Origin: Paramecium octaurelia
Taxonomy: Eukaryota; Ciliophora; Oligohymenophorea; Peniculida; Parameciidae
NCBI GenBank assembly: GCA_905182995.1
Contig: CAJJDP010000134.1
Location: forward strand, 5,133 to 69,132
Direction: 5' to 3'
DNA: 64,000 nt
Positions 1 to 12,137 of this stretch are shown here, piece by piece (positions within the stretch are counted from its first letter, which is position 1; each line of letters opens with the position of its first letter). Both the position numbers and the translations under genes were made by a program. Below the pieces are notes generated by a model that had not been told where the DNA came from, did no database searches, and was given only the letters and a program-made list of their open reading frames with translations.

Positions 1-1
1 A

Positions 2-409
2 GGTAAAAGTGTAAGGTCTTCCTGTAGGGACCGGGACTCGTTGCCTTCTCGTAGAAGGTCTTCCTGTAGGAAGTCTTCCTGTAGGGACAGGGACTCGTTG
101 CCTTCTCTTGAAGTTATGGTTTAAGGATTGTTCAGGAGAAAAAAAAATGAACAATATTCTCGAGCATAGCCATCATAGCATAGTGCCCAAGTGAAAGTAT
201 TTTCAGGTGAGCAAGTGGGCCAACTATATTTAATCATCAATCTTTTTAACTACTACTGTGTCTGTATTGTAGTTTAAGACAAATTTGTAATGAATCCAAA
301 TCAAGACACACATACATAATAAGTAAAATTTTTGTAAGATGAAATTGAACTGAGAGACGATGCCGTACCACAACTACCCAAGAAGATTGAATAGGAATAA
401 AAAGAATGA
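2..409 (+). CDS. C-terminal part of a small coiled-coil protein (5' end outside window)
   Basis: With TAA/TAG read as Gln, frame 2 is open from the window edge to a TGA at 407-409 (about 135 residues). The first third is rich in Ser, Cys, Arg and Asp (units like SSCRDRDSLPSR) encoded by a short tandem repeat. The last 25 residues (DEIELRDD, then KIEQEQKE at the stop) closely match the end of the gene at 55391-55793, where DEIELRDN and KIEQKEKE occupy the same place. That paralogy is the main reason to believe the frame. It converges on the CTL gene at 723-2533, as its paralogue does. The middle part (about residues 65-95) matches nothing and may hide an intron. Function unknown. Confidence 0.5.
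15..107. repeat. Imperfect tandem repeat, about 40 bp unit
   Basis: The string GGTCTTCCTGTAGGGAC followed by GGGACTCGTTGCCTTCTC occurs twice, with a truncated third copy of its first half (around 57-73) between them. It is much more GC-rich than its surroundings and lies inside the reading frame ending at 409, where it encodes Ser/Arg-rich units. It may continue to the left of the window. Confidence 0.75.
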
Positions 410-722
410 TATATTTTTGGTATTGTTTTTGTAAGCTTTTATTAAATTATAAAAAGAACAGAATTAATTGAAAAAGAGGGTATTTTTGAAAAAATTTTAA
501 TTTATTAGGGAATAATTGATTTTATTAATACATTAAAACTGAATGGTTTGAGAAATAAGAAAACTATGATAAAAAATATAAATATTGAATTTGTAGATCT
601 ATATTATTTATGAAATTCATTTTTCTTCTATGATATATTTTTTAAGGACTGGTGGGACTGATTTTGGACCTCCTTCGTTTTAATTTTATTCAATATCAAC
701 AATCAAACAGAACATTATAGTA
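410..722. other. Intergenic, convergent 3' ends
   Basis: AT-rich spacer between two convergent genes. The part next to the CTL stop (about 640-720) is still recognisably similar to 55070-55165 (shared CTCCTTCGTTT and its flanks), so it belongs to the duplicated block. No gene or RNA seen. Confidence 0.6.
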
Positions 723-2533
723 TCAACTCCATATCCATATACACTCATGAAAATCGAACCAATAAAACCGGATATAAACAAGACCAACTAAAAATTGACT
801 ATTATTAGAATTACTAAAGAGGGAATAAGTGGATCCAAAACATTGGTTTAATGCTAAACAGTAAAGTAACACAATGAGGCTGAAGCAACTCCAATAACAA
901 TAATACCCAAATATTGAAAAATCACGCCCACTAATATTAAAATTTAAATAGTTAATACATCCTTGAGAGATCATCACACGAGTAGAATTTCTAAAATCAA
1001 GATAGAAGGCATCAACTGCAGAACGGCAAAAGTCATCACCTGTTAATGCAATAAGTGTATAAGCATTTTCATCCAAAAACTTAAGAAACTGATCAAAAAA
1101 ACGAGCGCATAATTTCGTGTATAAACAACAATAACAAATATAAGGGATGTGTTTCTAAATTTTAAATATCCACTTATAAAAGCGCTAATTTACTAAAATT
1201 TTTAATTACACTAAATTATTACAAGATATATTTAATCACCCATACAAAAGATAAAATGGCTCCACCATATAAAAGACTACCTAAATTTTTTGTGAGCCCA
1301 TTACGAAAACCTTTTTTAATTGTACCTTTTCTTGAACAACCTTAATGGCTGTAATACCAATAGCAGCAACAGGTACAGATAACAAATTGAGTTAGTGCAT
1401 TTAAAAAACAAACACTCCAACCCATACCAAATAAATATAAAAGTATTTCGCAAAAGGTTATACGATCCATATTTAATATAACATAAGGATTATTTTTGGT
1501 TGTGATTTCATTACTGGTAGTTGAAAATATGAGAGCAGAGAATATTACCCAGTAGGCCATTACTCCAATTATTATAAATTACATAAACAATGGAACAAAA
1601 ATAACCTAATACTCCGATCTTATAAAATCACCAGCTGCTTTCAGTATAATGATGGCTTGTTTGACTTTTTTAGCCAAACAGATCACTAAAATAATTACTG
1701 CTATTCCAACAATTATAGTCACGTAAGCACATATTTTGAGAAATTTAGCAGTATCCTCATCTTTAACCCCTCCAATGTAGCCTAAAGCTGATAAATAAAA
1801 CGTTCCTGCCAACCCAAATACGAGCGAGATAATTAAAGCAACCATTCCCCAAACCACACATCCTGCTTCAAAACTAACCAAAAGTAGAACTATGACAGAA
1901 ATAATAAATCCGATTCCAGCACAAGCCAAAATTATAGGCCAAGTCTCTTGAATAATTGCATAATATTCTTAAGTATCCCCGACATTGTTAATTTTATTCA
2001 CCAAAAATTGATATATTGGGTCTTCATTTTTAGGAGGGACACACAAAGTAAAAAATAATTTGGCGGAATAGGGTGCTAGTTTTGCAGAACATTGATAGCA
2101 AGGAAGCTCTAAGCCAACTTCGCTTATCTTAGGACAATGAGAAACACAATAATACTCCAATTCACTTAATATATAAACATTTGGATAGTCTTTGGTAATA
2201 CCCCTTCCACATTATCGTTACATCTAAAATTATTGTTTTAATATACACAATCGTAGGGCATATATATGTCATAAATATTTCCTTTCCCCCATGCGGTTAT
2301 TGCACAATAAATCATCAAGACCCATATTAAGAAAAATAGTATAATACAATTTATGTTTTTGAATTCTCTTATTTCAATAGGTCCATTTTTCAATTCTGTA
2401 GACAAATATTGACCTAAAATAATATTTCATTGATACCTTTAAAATTGACATCTTGTTCAGGATATTCATATTCTTCCTGTACTTGTACACGTACATGCCT
2501 TGATTACTTTTCGAGGAATGAGTCCGATAACAT
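723..2533 (-). CDS. Choline-transporter-like protein (SLC44/CTL family), copy A
   Basis: Multi-pass membrane protein of the CTL (SLC44) family, which transports choline-type solutes in animals. Reading on the minus strand from ATG at 2533, the cytosolic start MLSDSFLEK is followed by EEYEYPE, a first membrane helix, a Cys-rich extracellular loop (EYYCVSHCP, ELPCYQC), several hydrophobic helices and the family C-terminal signature (NAYTLIALTGDDFC, then AFYLDFRNSTRV). It stops at TGA 723-725. Small introns fit, e.g. GTATCAATG...TTTTAG (23 nt) after the EYPEQDVNFK segment and another 23-nt intron in the loop region. Closest relative in the window is 53121-55070, in opposite orientation. Unlike that copy it lacks the Val/Pro/Asn/Ala repeat near the N terminus. 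Family assignment is strong; substrate is not known. Confidence 0.85.
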
Positions 2534-2654
2534 TTAAGAATAAAATACAAATATAATAATAATTTGATACAACTATCACTTACAGATTATATAGATGTTT
2601 AATGAATTATGAATTAATAGAAAATTTTAATTAATTGATTTGATTTTATTAAAT

Positions 2655-3160
2655 AGTTTATGATGTAGCGAAAATGGAGCAGTCTACATTAATTTTCTGG
2701 AATAAATATATATTTAATCTCGCCAACTTGTGCGTGAAGTTTGCCCATTTTTTTCTGTCTTCTTCTTAATAAATTTGTGATCTTGGAAATACAATCTAAA
2801 ATCTATTAAGATTCCTGACTTCCTACTCAGCAAGGGTGTTTTACAAAGCCAATCTGCGATATTTTTATTCACCCTCAATTAATTGGATTACATAGAAGTT
2901 GAAATAATAAAAACTCATAAGGAAAACAACTTTACTTATGTAAAGACAAAAGACAAAAATATATGGCATTGAGTCACATAAATTTATTATCAGTCTACTC
3001 TTTAATTAATTTTCAAGATTATTAAGCAATTAAATGACAATTTATGATTAGATACAATAATACATTTCTAATAGGTTACACAACAGATCCTTCAGAGGGC
3101 ACCTCTACAAGGTCTTCAATGACCTTTTATCTTAAATTTGGCAAATGTACTCAAATTTAT
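2655..3160 (-). pseudogene. Dead copy of the membrane-protein gene at 52388-53077
   Basis: The reverse complement shares long blocks with 52460-52960: GTGCC.TCTGAAGGATCTGT, the run around ATTAGAAATGTA.TATTGTATCTAATCAT, GACTCAATGCCATATATTTTT, GTTGTTTTCCT, ATTTCAACTTCTATCTAATCC, TTGGCTTTGTAAAACACCC and TTCCAAGATCA. The order is conserved and it sits upstream of the CTL gene exactly as in the other block. Many indels and TGA codons interrupt the frame and the 5' end is gone, so it cannot encode the 229-residue protein. This extends the segmental duplication to three genes. Confidence 0.75.
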
Positions 3161-3369
3161 TTGTTTATAAAACCATTAATTCTCATTTCTCTCCAAATTT
3201 TATGATTAAATCTAAACCTTAAAGTTAGATCATTCATCACCATTGTGATATTGATGCTGATTGGTTATGCAAACGTCATAATTAAGATCTCCCTTTTTCT
3301 ACCTTTAATAAAATAAGATATTTACTAAAGCAGGTATTAGAATTATTATGCGTTTCTACTCACTTAGCT

Positions 3370-6300
3370 GTATACTGGCCTTGTGAATGATGGCTCAAAG
3401 AACAAAACTCCTAAAGACGATATAACATGGTTTGATTGGCGTTATCAATTTTTGAAACTAAATGGAATTCTGCTTTTATTCTTTTATAATTTTTAAGAAT
3501 CATCTAAGTAATTCTCTAAATATTTATTAAATATTTAGACGAGCACATCGATATAAGTATTTTCATCTTCTATAATTGGACACTGTAATACCGTTCAAGG
3601 ATTAAAGTGCATACAAAATTGATCTATAAGAACATTTAGCATCCATAAATTATGAAGTTTTAGATTGATGAATTGAATGTGACCTATTACATATTGGTTT
3701 ATAAGCATTATTAACTAATTAAATATGAATGAGTATCTGCAATTCTAAATTTGATTTTATAACATTATCTATGGCTGTACATAGATTAATCTTAGCGATT
3801 ATTCTAAATTTACTGTGGGGGATGGAATTAAAATAATGAATTAATATAGATGCTAAGCAATTGAAGGGGACAAAATAAAAACATTTGTTACTAAATACTA
3901 TAAATTTGTTATAGGTAATATTTGCATTCCATATGCAGTTGAATTGACTTCTTGTTAAACTGAAGGAATTAAGTCTAGTGTTGTTTGGGATAATCCCTTA
4001 CTCTTTATTGTAATTGACACAAAATTAATTTATAATGTGTCACTATTGATGATTTATCAATATACACTTGCAATGAATATCAAATTAAAAAGATTGTATT
4101 AGCAAATCCTTATGCCCTGTGTGTCTTCCTTATTTCAACTGATAAATGCATAACTAGCCCTCAAGATATAAATTGTTCAGATTTTAACTTAGGTTAACCC
4201 TATGAGGGATTTGTGAATTAAAATAGGCTGTTAAAATGTCACTATAAGTGGATAAATTTGTGAATTTATACCTGATACAACAAATGTCAAACTGTTAATA
4301 AAATTCAATAGCATAAGTTATATTTACCTGATATTAATTCAATTGGATGCTATTATTACAGTTGGCGTTATTCTTTTTTTATGTTATTAAAAGAAATGTG
4401 ATAAATTTAAAAAAATACAATTCAACCATCCTACTGCTAATTGCAGATGGGATTCGATAACTTTGAATTGCTATGAAGAAGGTGATGTAGATAAGGCTTA
4501 ATAATGCTTGTATCATAAATACTGTTCTTGGGATGATAAGACATATGGTTGCATTTTGCAGCCAAAAGTAAGGCATAATAAGACTCAGGTTAAGGCTAAT
4601 AAACGAACCCATAATGTTCATTTTCTCTCATTTAGATTAAATTTTAACATATTTATTCTGCTGCTGTTTTTCTTGAAATTGGAGGTGGTTGCTTATATAT
4701 GCGCTTAATAATTAGTTGGAACTTGTTAATTAGACTCTAAGTCTCACAAATGTACCTCTGTTGATACTAAAGATATTTACTGTAGTAAAAATAAAGGTAG
4801 TAACAAACTGGCTTGCCTTACAAGCACAAAGGATTGTTGTAAATTTGATACAGCAAATATGAAATGTATCTCTACTCCCACCTAAGATCAACAGTGTTCT
4901 GACTTGGCGAATACAGGAAAATGTTGTTTTGATATTTTGAATCAGGTTGCTTGTTTGTCAATGCCTAATGTATACTGCAAATTCTATAAGTAAAATTTCT
5001 TCATCTTGGATAAAAAGGCTATTGATGTTGCTAATGGTAGTTCGCTGGTACCAGAAAAATATCATCTATCTCCTAATGTGATGGATTACTTTAACAGAAA
5101 TATTTTTGGGAGCATATTTATTTATGACGCAGTAAGACTGTAATTATTAATATCTATAAACCAAGTCCATCTAAATATTTTGCTTTATGTAGATCAATTT
5201 CGATTAGTCAATAAGGATGCCTTGAGAAGGCAATGGAATATTGTAAATTTATTCTTATATTGCTTAGGTTGTTATGATAATAACTCTTGCGAATCAATGA
5301 GTTTAGAGACTATCAAACTGCAAACAAAGTTAAATTAGGCTTACAATTGGAAACCTGTATTTCAATCAATGCCTTATGTAAATTTCAAGGAGGAAAATTT
5401 GTTCCTATTGCAATAACTGACGCAGATGAAAAATTGATCAAAGATTAGGATTTTAAACGAGTGAGTATTATCTGTACTTACCTTAATATATTATGCAATT
5501 GTAGGTCCATAAATTTGTGCACAATTTCCAACACCATACAACAATAACACATTAACATACTCTTGTTTAGTCGTTACTCTATAAACAGAGGTATGCTCTG
5601 CTCTTGGGTTAAGTAAATCCGCTTGTTTAACTTATACACTTTCATCTTTCTGCATTTTTGATGCTGCTAATTTTAAATGCACTTCCACTAATGATAATTT
5701 AATACCTTGCTTCCTTGCTTAGAGACGAAAGTTTCTAAAAGTGGTTTAACAACTAGGCAAAATGCCAATTTATTAAAACTGCAGAAATGTAATTATATAA
5801 ATGAAAGTTAGTATTGCTAATTTATTATGCATGGAGATAGTGGAGAATTCTTAGAAATTTCGATTAATCTACTCACTGGTTTATGCTTAGAACCTGATGC
5901 TCAAACTAATCAAATCACTTGTAGAAGAGCAACCAATTAGGTTTGCTTTTATAATTAAATTACAAAAAATGTTCTACTGGAGTTGTAATGCAATGCAATG
6001 ATGTCTTGGTTTATCATTCAATAAATAAGCTTGTTTAAGGTTGCATGTAGTAATCAATAAATGACTTAACTAATATTTAATATGCATTCTTGATTAATAA
6101 ATTGGCTTGTGTTTCAATAAAATCCAACTCAATTTTGTTAATTCAATGAAGATACTTCGAAATGTGAGGCTTATGATTACAAAAGCCCCCTTTAGAAAGT
6201 AAATTATGTGCTTCGCTAATTAGTGTAAATAGATATGAATTCTTTTAGTATTCAAGTGATTCTTGTGACTAAAATTCATTCACCTGTAATTGTATTGATA

Positions 6301-6600
6301 CTCAGCCTAATATAAATAGTATGGGGGATTGCTTCAACATAGGTATGAGTAAAACAATGTGTACAAGTTTAAGCAATGTTCATTTACATTTTGGTAGCTT
6401 ATTATATAATCATTACGATTCCTAAAGGTTATCTGATAAATTTCCAAAATTTTTGCTAATGAAGAGATTGTTAATTATACATGTGGGGGTCAGTTTAAGG
6501 ATCCTAATACGATGGATTGTCAAAATACAGTAAATTAAATGGGTTGCACTTCCATTTCAAATCCTTAGAAAGTAAGACAATATGATAATAAGGTAAGTTT
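3370..6600 (+). pseudogene. Cysteine-rich surface-type protein gene, probably decayed
   Basis: Long plus-strand stretches encode Cys-rich sequence with the spacing seen in Paramecium surface proteins: around 4390-5000 (C.W....NCYEEGD, CSWDDKTYGC, CTSVDTKDIYC, KDCCKFD, GKCCFD), 5630-5720 (SACLTYT, FCIFD, KCTST) and 5900-6330. The piece from about 4390 to 5436 is open in one frame. Elsewhere the coding signal jumps frame repeatedly and is cut by TGA, more often than small introns would explain, and I found no convincing start or end. It could be a multi-intron gene whose exons I failed to join, but decay is more likely. Family recognition rests on the Cys pattern only. Confidence 0.45.
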
Positions 6601-7824
6601 CATTTCATCAAATATTTATAAATGGTTCTCGTCTCTAACTATTTTTAATTTTCTTCAAGTAAAGAATAACCGGGAATTTTAAATTGGATTAGAAGCAAAT
6701 TATTTGTAAATGGCATCAATATGAAAAGATTAAAAAAAAACACTCTACCCATATTAATTTTAAACATGTAGGAATTTATGTGAAAAAATGAAAAGCCAAC
6801 TTAACCTGAAGTTAAATTATTAAGTAGAAGATCTTATAAGATGCATTTCAAGAAATTCAAATCCCTGTTAAATATGAAAGATACTAAAAAAACCTAAATG
6901 AGTCCAGGAAATATGGTATATTTCATAGTTTATTAATTAATTTTGTAAAGAATCTAAGCTAAACATAATGTTAATAACCTAACATTTACGATATATGGAG
7001 AGTTTTTCTACAGTAATGATAAAATTGTTTACAAATCTTCAATTTAAAATTAAAATAATATTATTGGATTGAATAAACCACATTTAGAATAATTTAAATC
7101 TTTGTTTATAGTAATAATCTCTGTTTTAATGTACTAATAACTTGATCTTAATGTGGCAACGGAGAAGTTAATTTCTTCTTCTTGCAAGTTATTTCATTTA
7201 ATTTTTCTAAATATAAAAAGGAGATTCTAGCATATTCAATTCTTTTCTTATTAACAAAAGTTAAAATAAAGTCAAATTATTCTTCTGCCTTTTCTCATTA
7301 AGTTCATAAGGGAAATTACAATTTTTAGGCAATAATGAAGTGTTTTTTCAATAGTAAATTTGTTAATGAATAACATTCAGGTTGTATTTTCTAAATACTT
7401 TAGGTTCACTTTGCTTGCTATTCATGATTCTGACGAAATCATATTCTTTCTATTAACGGTAATTGATCAAATCATTCAAATCAATTTATATGTACTTTCA
7501 TAATATACTATATAGGTTAATTTTTGAATCCCTTTTATTAATATAATATTCTCTATTAGTATTATTATAAATCAATAAAGAAGGAATCTAATTAATTATT
7601 TAATCAATAAAAACAATTTTAGGTTTCATTATGAATTTTATACTTGAATTAACAAAAAGTAAATGATCAATAAAATAATAGATCATTATTCATTTATTAA
7701 AATACATATAGAAAACTACTCCAAATCTATACAAGTCTGCTTTACTAATAAAATAACTAAGTTATGGTTTGATTTAATGAAAAAAAAGGGCTATAAAATA
7801 ATAGAAATTAATTATTGAATAAAA
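6601..7824. other. Intergenic, nothing recognised
   Basis: Very AT-rich DNA with homopolymer runs and no frame resembling protein on either strand. Its first 200 bases may be the worn 3' end of the Cys-rich gene. The last part serves as upstream region of the WD40 gene. Confidence 0.5.
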
Positions 7825-10800
7825 ATGGATAGCTCTTGTGAATGGAAAGAAGATCTTGCAGAGCTATTCTACTAAGTTTAAAATGTAGATGAAAAAATCT
7901 TCAGTGCCCTAATTGAAATGTTTAGACTAGAAAATATTTCAGGGTATTTTTCAGATGATCAACAGAAAAATCATTGCGATTAATATTTTTACTATGGATA
8001 GAATTTAACTTAAATCTAAAGAGAATAATAGTTGAACGATTTCATATATAGCTTTCAAAAAATTCTTAATGTGATATAAAAAATAAAAAGTCATGACTTT
8101 AATAAAAATGACTACTCCACTTAAGAAAATTCTGAATAAAGATAAAATATAATTAAAAAAATAAATGATGATAAATAAATCATAGAATTTTTGAAGCTTT
8201 TAGTTCAACTCACAGCAAAAGATGAAAAGTTAATATAATGTGGATCAAATTCACTAAACTTATTAGTTGAAATGAAAGTTGACCTGACTAAATAATCACT
8301 TGAAAAAATAAGAATTAAGAATACATCACTAATTGGAGGAAGCTTCGTCAGATGCAATTTGAGTGAATCTGAATTTGAGAATGTAGATATAAGTGGAATG
8401 AATTTAAATGGAGCATTATTATATAATTGTAAATGGAAAAGCATAAAAATACATGAATTAAATAAATTAGACGGTCATAGTCAATAAGTCTTATCAGTAT
8501 GTTTTTCACCTGATGGGAATACTTTGGTTTCTGGTAGTTAAGATAATTCAATTCGATTATGGAATGTTAAGACAGGAGAATAAAAATCTTAATTGGATGG
8601 CCATACTAATATTGTTAATACAGTATGTTTCTCTCCTGATGGTAGTATATTATCCTCAGGAAGTGATGATTAATCCATCCGCTTATGGGATATTAAGTCA
8701 GGGCAATTAATATTCAGATTGCACGGTCATAGTAATGCTGTCATTTCAATATGTTTTTCTTCTGATGGTCTCACAATAGCATCTAGTAGTCATGATAGAA
8801 CTGTCTTTTTATGGGATGTTAAAACTAGAAAAAAAAAATTAATATTAGAAGGACATAGTGATGGTATACTAGCAGTATGCTTTTCTCCTGATAGTACTAT
8901 TTTAGCAACTGGTAGTGGAGATTTCTCCATATGTTTATGGGAAGTTAGGACAGGACAATAAAAGTCAATATTAATAGGTCATGATTATGCTGTCTATTCA
9001 GTATGCTTCTCTCCTGATGGCACTACATTAGCTTCTGGTAGTTAAGATTGTTCGATCTGTTTATGGGATGTTAAGACAGGACAATAAAAATTCAAATTGA
9101 ATGGTCATGATCGTATTGTCAGCACGGTTTGCTTTTCTCCTGATGGTAGTATATTAGCATCTGGTAGCGATGATAGGTTAATCTTTTTATGGGATGTCTA
9201 AACAGGAGAGTAAAAATCAAAATTAGTCGGTCATGGTAGTTGTGTAAGTTCAGCATGTTTTTCTCCTAATGGTACTATATTAGCATCTGGTAGTTATGAT
9301 AATTCTATTTTATTATGGGATGTTAAGATAGGATTATAAAAACAAATTTTTTTAGGTGGTCCTCGTGAAGCAGTTCTAGAAATATGCTTCTCTCCTGATG
9401 GTACTACATTAGCATCTGGATGCTAAGATAGTTCTATTCATTTATGGGATGCTAAAACAGGACGATAAAAATTAAAACTGAATGGCCATACTAATGTTGT
9501 AATGTCAGTATGCTTTTCTCCTGATGGCTATACTTTAGCATCTGGTGGTGGTGATAACTCCATTCGTTTATGGGATGTTAAGAGTGGATAATAAATAACT
9601 AGATTAGATGGTCATAGTGAATGGGTTTAATCAGTGCGCTTCTCCCCTGACGGTACTACATTAGCATCAAGTAGTAATGATTTCTCTATCCGTTTATGGG
9701 ATGTTAAGACAGGATAATAATATTCTATATTATACGGACATTAATAGTGGGTTCAAACAATATGCTATTCTCCTGATGGTACTACATTAGCATCTTGTAG
9801 TGGAGATAAATCCATTCGTTTATGGAATGCAAAGACTGGAAGATAAAAATCCAAATTATATGGTCATACTAGCTTTGTCTAAACTATATGCTTCTCTAGC
9901 ATCTGGTGGTAATGATAAAGCTATCCTTTTATGGGATGTGAAAACTGAGCAATTAATATACGATTTGAATGGTCATAATCGAGGAATCCTATCAGTATGC
10001 TTCTCTCCTTATGGTACTTTATTGGCATCTGGTGGTTAAGATAACTTTATCTTATTATGGGATGTTAAGACAGGGGAGTAAATATCCAAATTAGAATATC
10101 ATAAAAGTACTGTCTATTCATTATGCTTTTCGCCTGATGGTAGTACTTTAGCATCAGGTAGCCATGATAAGTCAATCCAGTTATATGATGTTGAGACAGT
10201 GCTAAAAAAACAAAACTTCCATGGTCATAGTAGTGGAATATTATCAATATGCTTTTCATCCGATAGTGCCACATTAGCATCTGGCAGTGATGATAAGTCT
10301 ATACGGTTATGGGATGTTAAGACAGGATAATAAAAATTAAAGTTTGATGGTCATAGTAGAGGAGTCTTATCTTTATGCTTTTCTCCTAACGGTAATGCAC
10401 TAGCTTCCGGTGGTAGAGATATGTCGATCTGTTTATGGGATGTTAAAACACAACAATTAAAGTACAAACTGGATGGCCATACTAATTCAGTATGGTCAGT
10501 ATGCTTTTCTCCTGATGGAACCGCATTAGCATCTGGTAGTGTAGACAACTCTATCCGTTTATGGAATCTTAAAGTACGACAATTAAAATTCAAATTGGAT
10601 GGTCATACTGACTCAGTATGGTAAGTTTGCTTCTCTCCAGATGGTACTACAATAGCATCTAGTAGCAAAGATAAGTCTATCCGATTATGGAATGTTAAGA
10701 CAGGATAATAAAAATTCAAATTAAACGGCCATAGTAATTGTGTAAATTCAGTATGTTTCTCTCATGATGGTATTACATTAGCATCTGGTAGTGCGGATAA

Positions 10801-11374
10801 TTCTATCCGTTTATGGAATGTGAGAACAGGACAACAAAAATAAATTTTGAATGGTCATAGTAAGTAAATTAATTCACTATGCTTTTCACCTGATGGTACT
10901 ACATTAGTATCTGGTAGTTCAGATAATTCAATTGTTTTATGGAATGCTCAGACAGGACAATAACAATCATAATTAAAAGGTCATTGTGATTGTATCAATA
11001 CAGTATGCTTCTCTCCAAACGGTACTACAATAGCATCTTGTAGTGATGATAAATCGATCCGTTTATGGGATGTTCAAACAAAAAGCGAAATAAAATCTTC
11101 TGATAAATATAAAGAAATTGAAGGATATATGAAAACTCCATTTTTTTAATACAATCATTACCTAGAAAATGGTATTTATTTTATTTATTTGTTAGTTAAT
11201 ACTAATGTACCTATTCTATTGATTTCTCAAACTCTAACATTTCAAGTCCGAAATGCTTTGATTCTACAAGGATAATTTTCTAATTATTTGGGTTTAGACC
11301 TTCTACCATTATTTAAATCTAAAGGGAGTTGTATTTTAGATAATTAAATAGAATTAAATAAAATTGATTATTGA
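7825..11374 (+). CDS. Pentapeptide-like plus 21 WD40 repeats; frameshifted in repeat 12
   Basis: From ATG 7825 the frame encodes a helical N-terminal region ([13 protein letters not shown]...), a short beta-helix-like segment around 8310-8460 (alternating small/hydrophobic residues: [23 protein letters not shown]), then WD40 units of 42 residues (126 bp), each with GH near the start, VCFSPDG in the middle and IRLWD at the end. I count 21 units (three seven-blade propellers' worth) from about 8470 to 11080, then a roughly 90-residue tail ending at TGA 11372. No TGA interrupts except in unit 12, where 17 nt (the CCTGATGG...ACATT part) are missing near 9893; the original frame then hits TGA after about 6 codons. 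Downstream the new frame is fully open to the end. Without the deletion the protein would have 1188 residues. Scaffold role inferred from the fold. Confidence 0.75.
8471..11080 (+). repeat. 21 tandem 126-bp WD40-encoding repeats
   Basis: The motif GGTCAT near the unit start and TTATGGGATGTTAAGACAGG near the unit end recur every 126 bp, e.g. near 8598, 8724, 8850, 8976, 9102, 9228, 9609, 9735 and 9861. Unit 8 has GGTGGTCC instead of GGTCAT. The next unit after 9861 begins near 9971, only 109-110 bp later, because of the 17-nt loss. High identity between units makes unequal exchange and misassembly both possible. Confidence 0.85.
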
Positions 11375-11409
11375 GTATTATAAATTATTTTTCACAATTT
11401 TAATTCTTT

Positions 11410-11604
11410 GGCTTACAATTCATTTCAACATCCTCCTCCGAGCAGCTAGGCTCGACCGGGTTGTTAGGAGCTCCCATTCAAAATCTCACTCTTCTCATTG
11501 AATCACTGACTTCTCTGATGTCATCATGTCCATTCTAGGTCTACCTCAGCAAGCAGGGTAGGCCCAGGGGGAGGTTCTTCAGAACATGTCAATTATGACA
11601 TCAT
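11410..11604 (-). pseudogene. Broken paralogue of the small gene at 12138-12512
   Basis: On the minus strand from ATGATG (11604/11601) the protein MSQLTCSEEPPPGP matches the start of the 12512 gene (MSLFACFEDFPPGP). An 8-nt length difference then shifts the frame. In the shifted frame the remaining segment is again homologous (QNGHDDIREVSD; EPSCSEEDVEMNC), but TGA stands where the paralogue has TGG (Trp in VRFWDEAP). Two independent lesions make this a pseudogene. It overlaps nothing coding: the WD40 gene ends at 11374 on the other strand. Confidence 0.6.
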
Positions 11605-11619
11605 CAGCGAAAAATTTTA

Positions 11620-12137
11620 ATTTTAATTATTTTAGTTCTTTGGCTTTTATTTCAGACTTTTTTATTCAAAAATTTCTTTATAATTTTCAAATAGTTAGGG
11701 TCAATTTTTTTTGTACCCACTTTTATTCACTTAGTTACTTAGAATATTTCTGTATTGAATAAAATCAACTGATAATTATATATTTATTTTAAATATGGTA
11801 ATTTAAGAAAAAGTAAAAAAAGTATAAAAAAATATAAAAATATTTAAAAAAGAAATATCTAATAAAAACTAAATCAAAGTAATTTGCAAAAATAATCAAA
11901 GAAAATCAATTGAGTAAAATTTAATCCTAAACCTCTTAGGATGATAAGGAAGTATAAACCATTGTTATTTATTGACCTTGATATTTTGATCACTAGCTAA
12001 ATTATGAATTATATTCTTCCTCAGTTTTCAGATGAAAGAAGACTTAGAGTCTACTTTAATAATCTAATAAACAAATCATCATAAATAATTTCCTTTCGTC
12101 AAAATGCTTTAGATTTAACTAAGTAATCTGGAAAAAT
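11620..12137. other. Intergenic between the two small paralogues
   Basis: AT-rich spacer with no coding-like frame on either strand; probably the 5' flank of the broken copy and 3' flank of the intact one. Confidence 0.5.

Noticed and set aside
1-120. Telomeric or subtelomeric repeat at the left edge
   Set aside because: No G4T2 or G3T3 type units; the repeat is in a reading frame with a paralogue inside the window.
9860-9910. 37-nt intron rescuing the WD40 frame
   Set aside because: Starts GTCAT rather than GTA, is longer than every other intron here, and would delete part of a repeat that lacks 17 nt relative to all others; deletion is simpler.
8471-11080. CRISPR-like or minisatellite array
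   Set aside because: Period is exactly 126 bp = one WD40 blade in frame; eukaryotic coding repeat.
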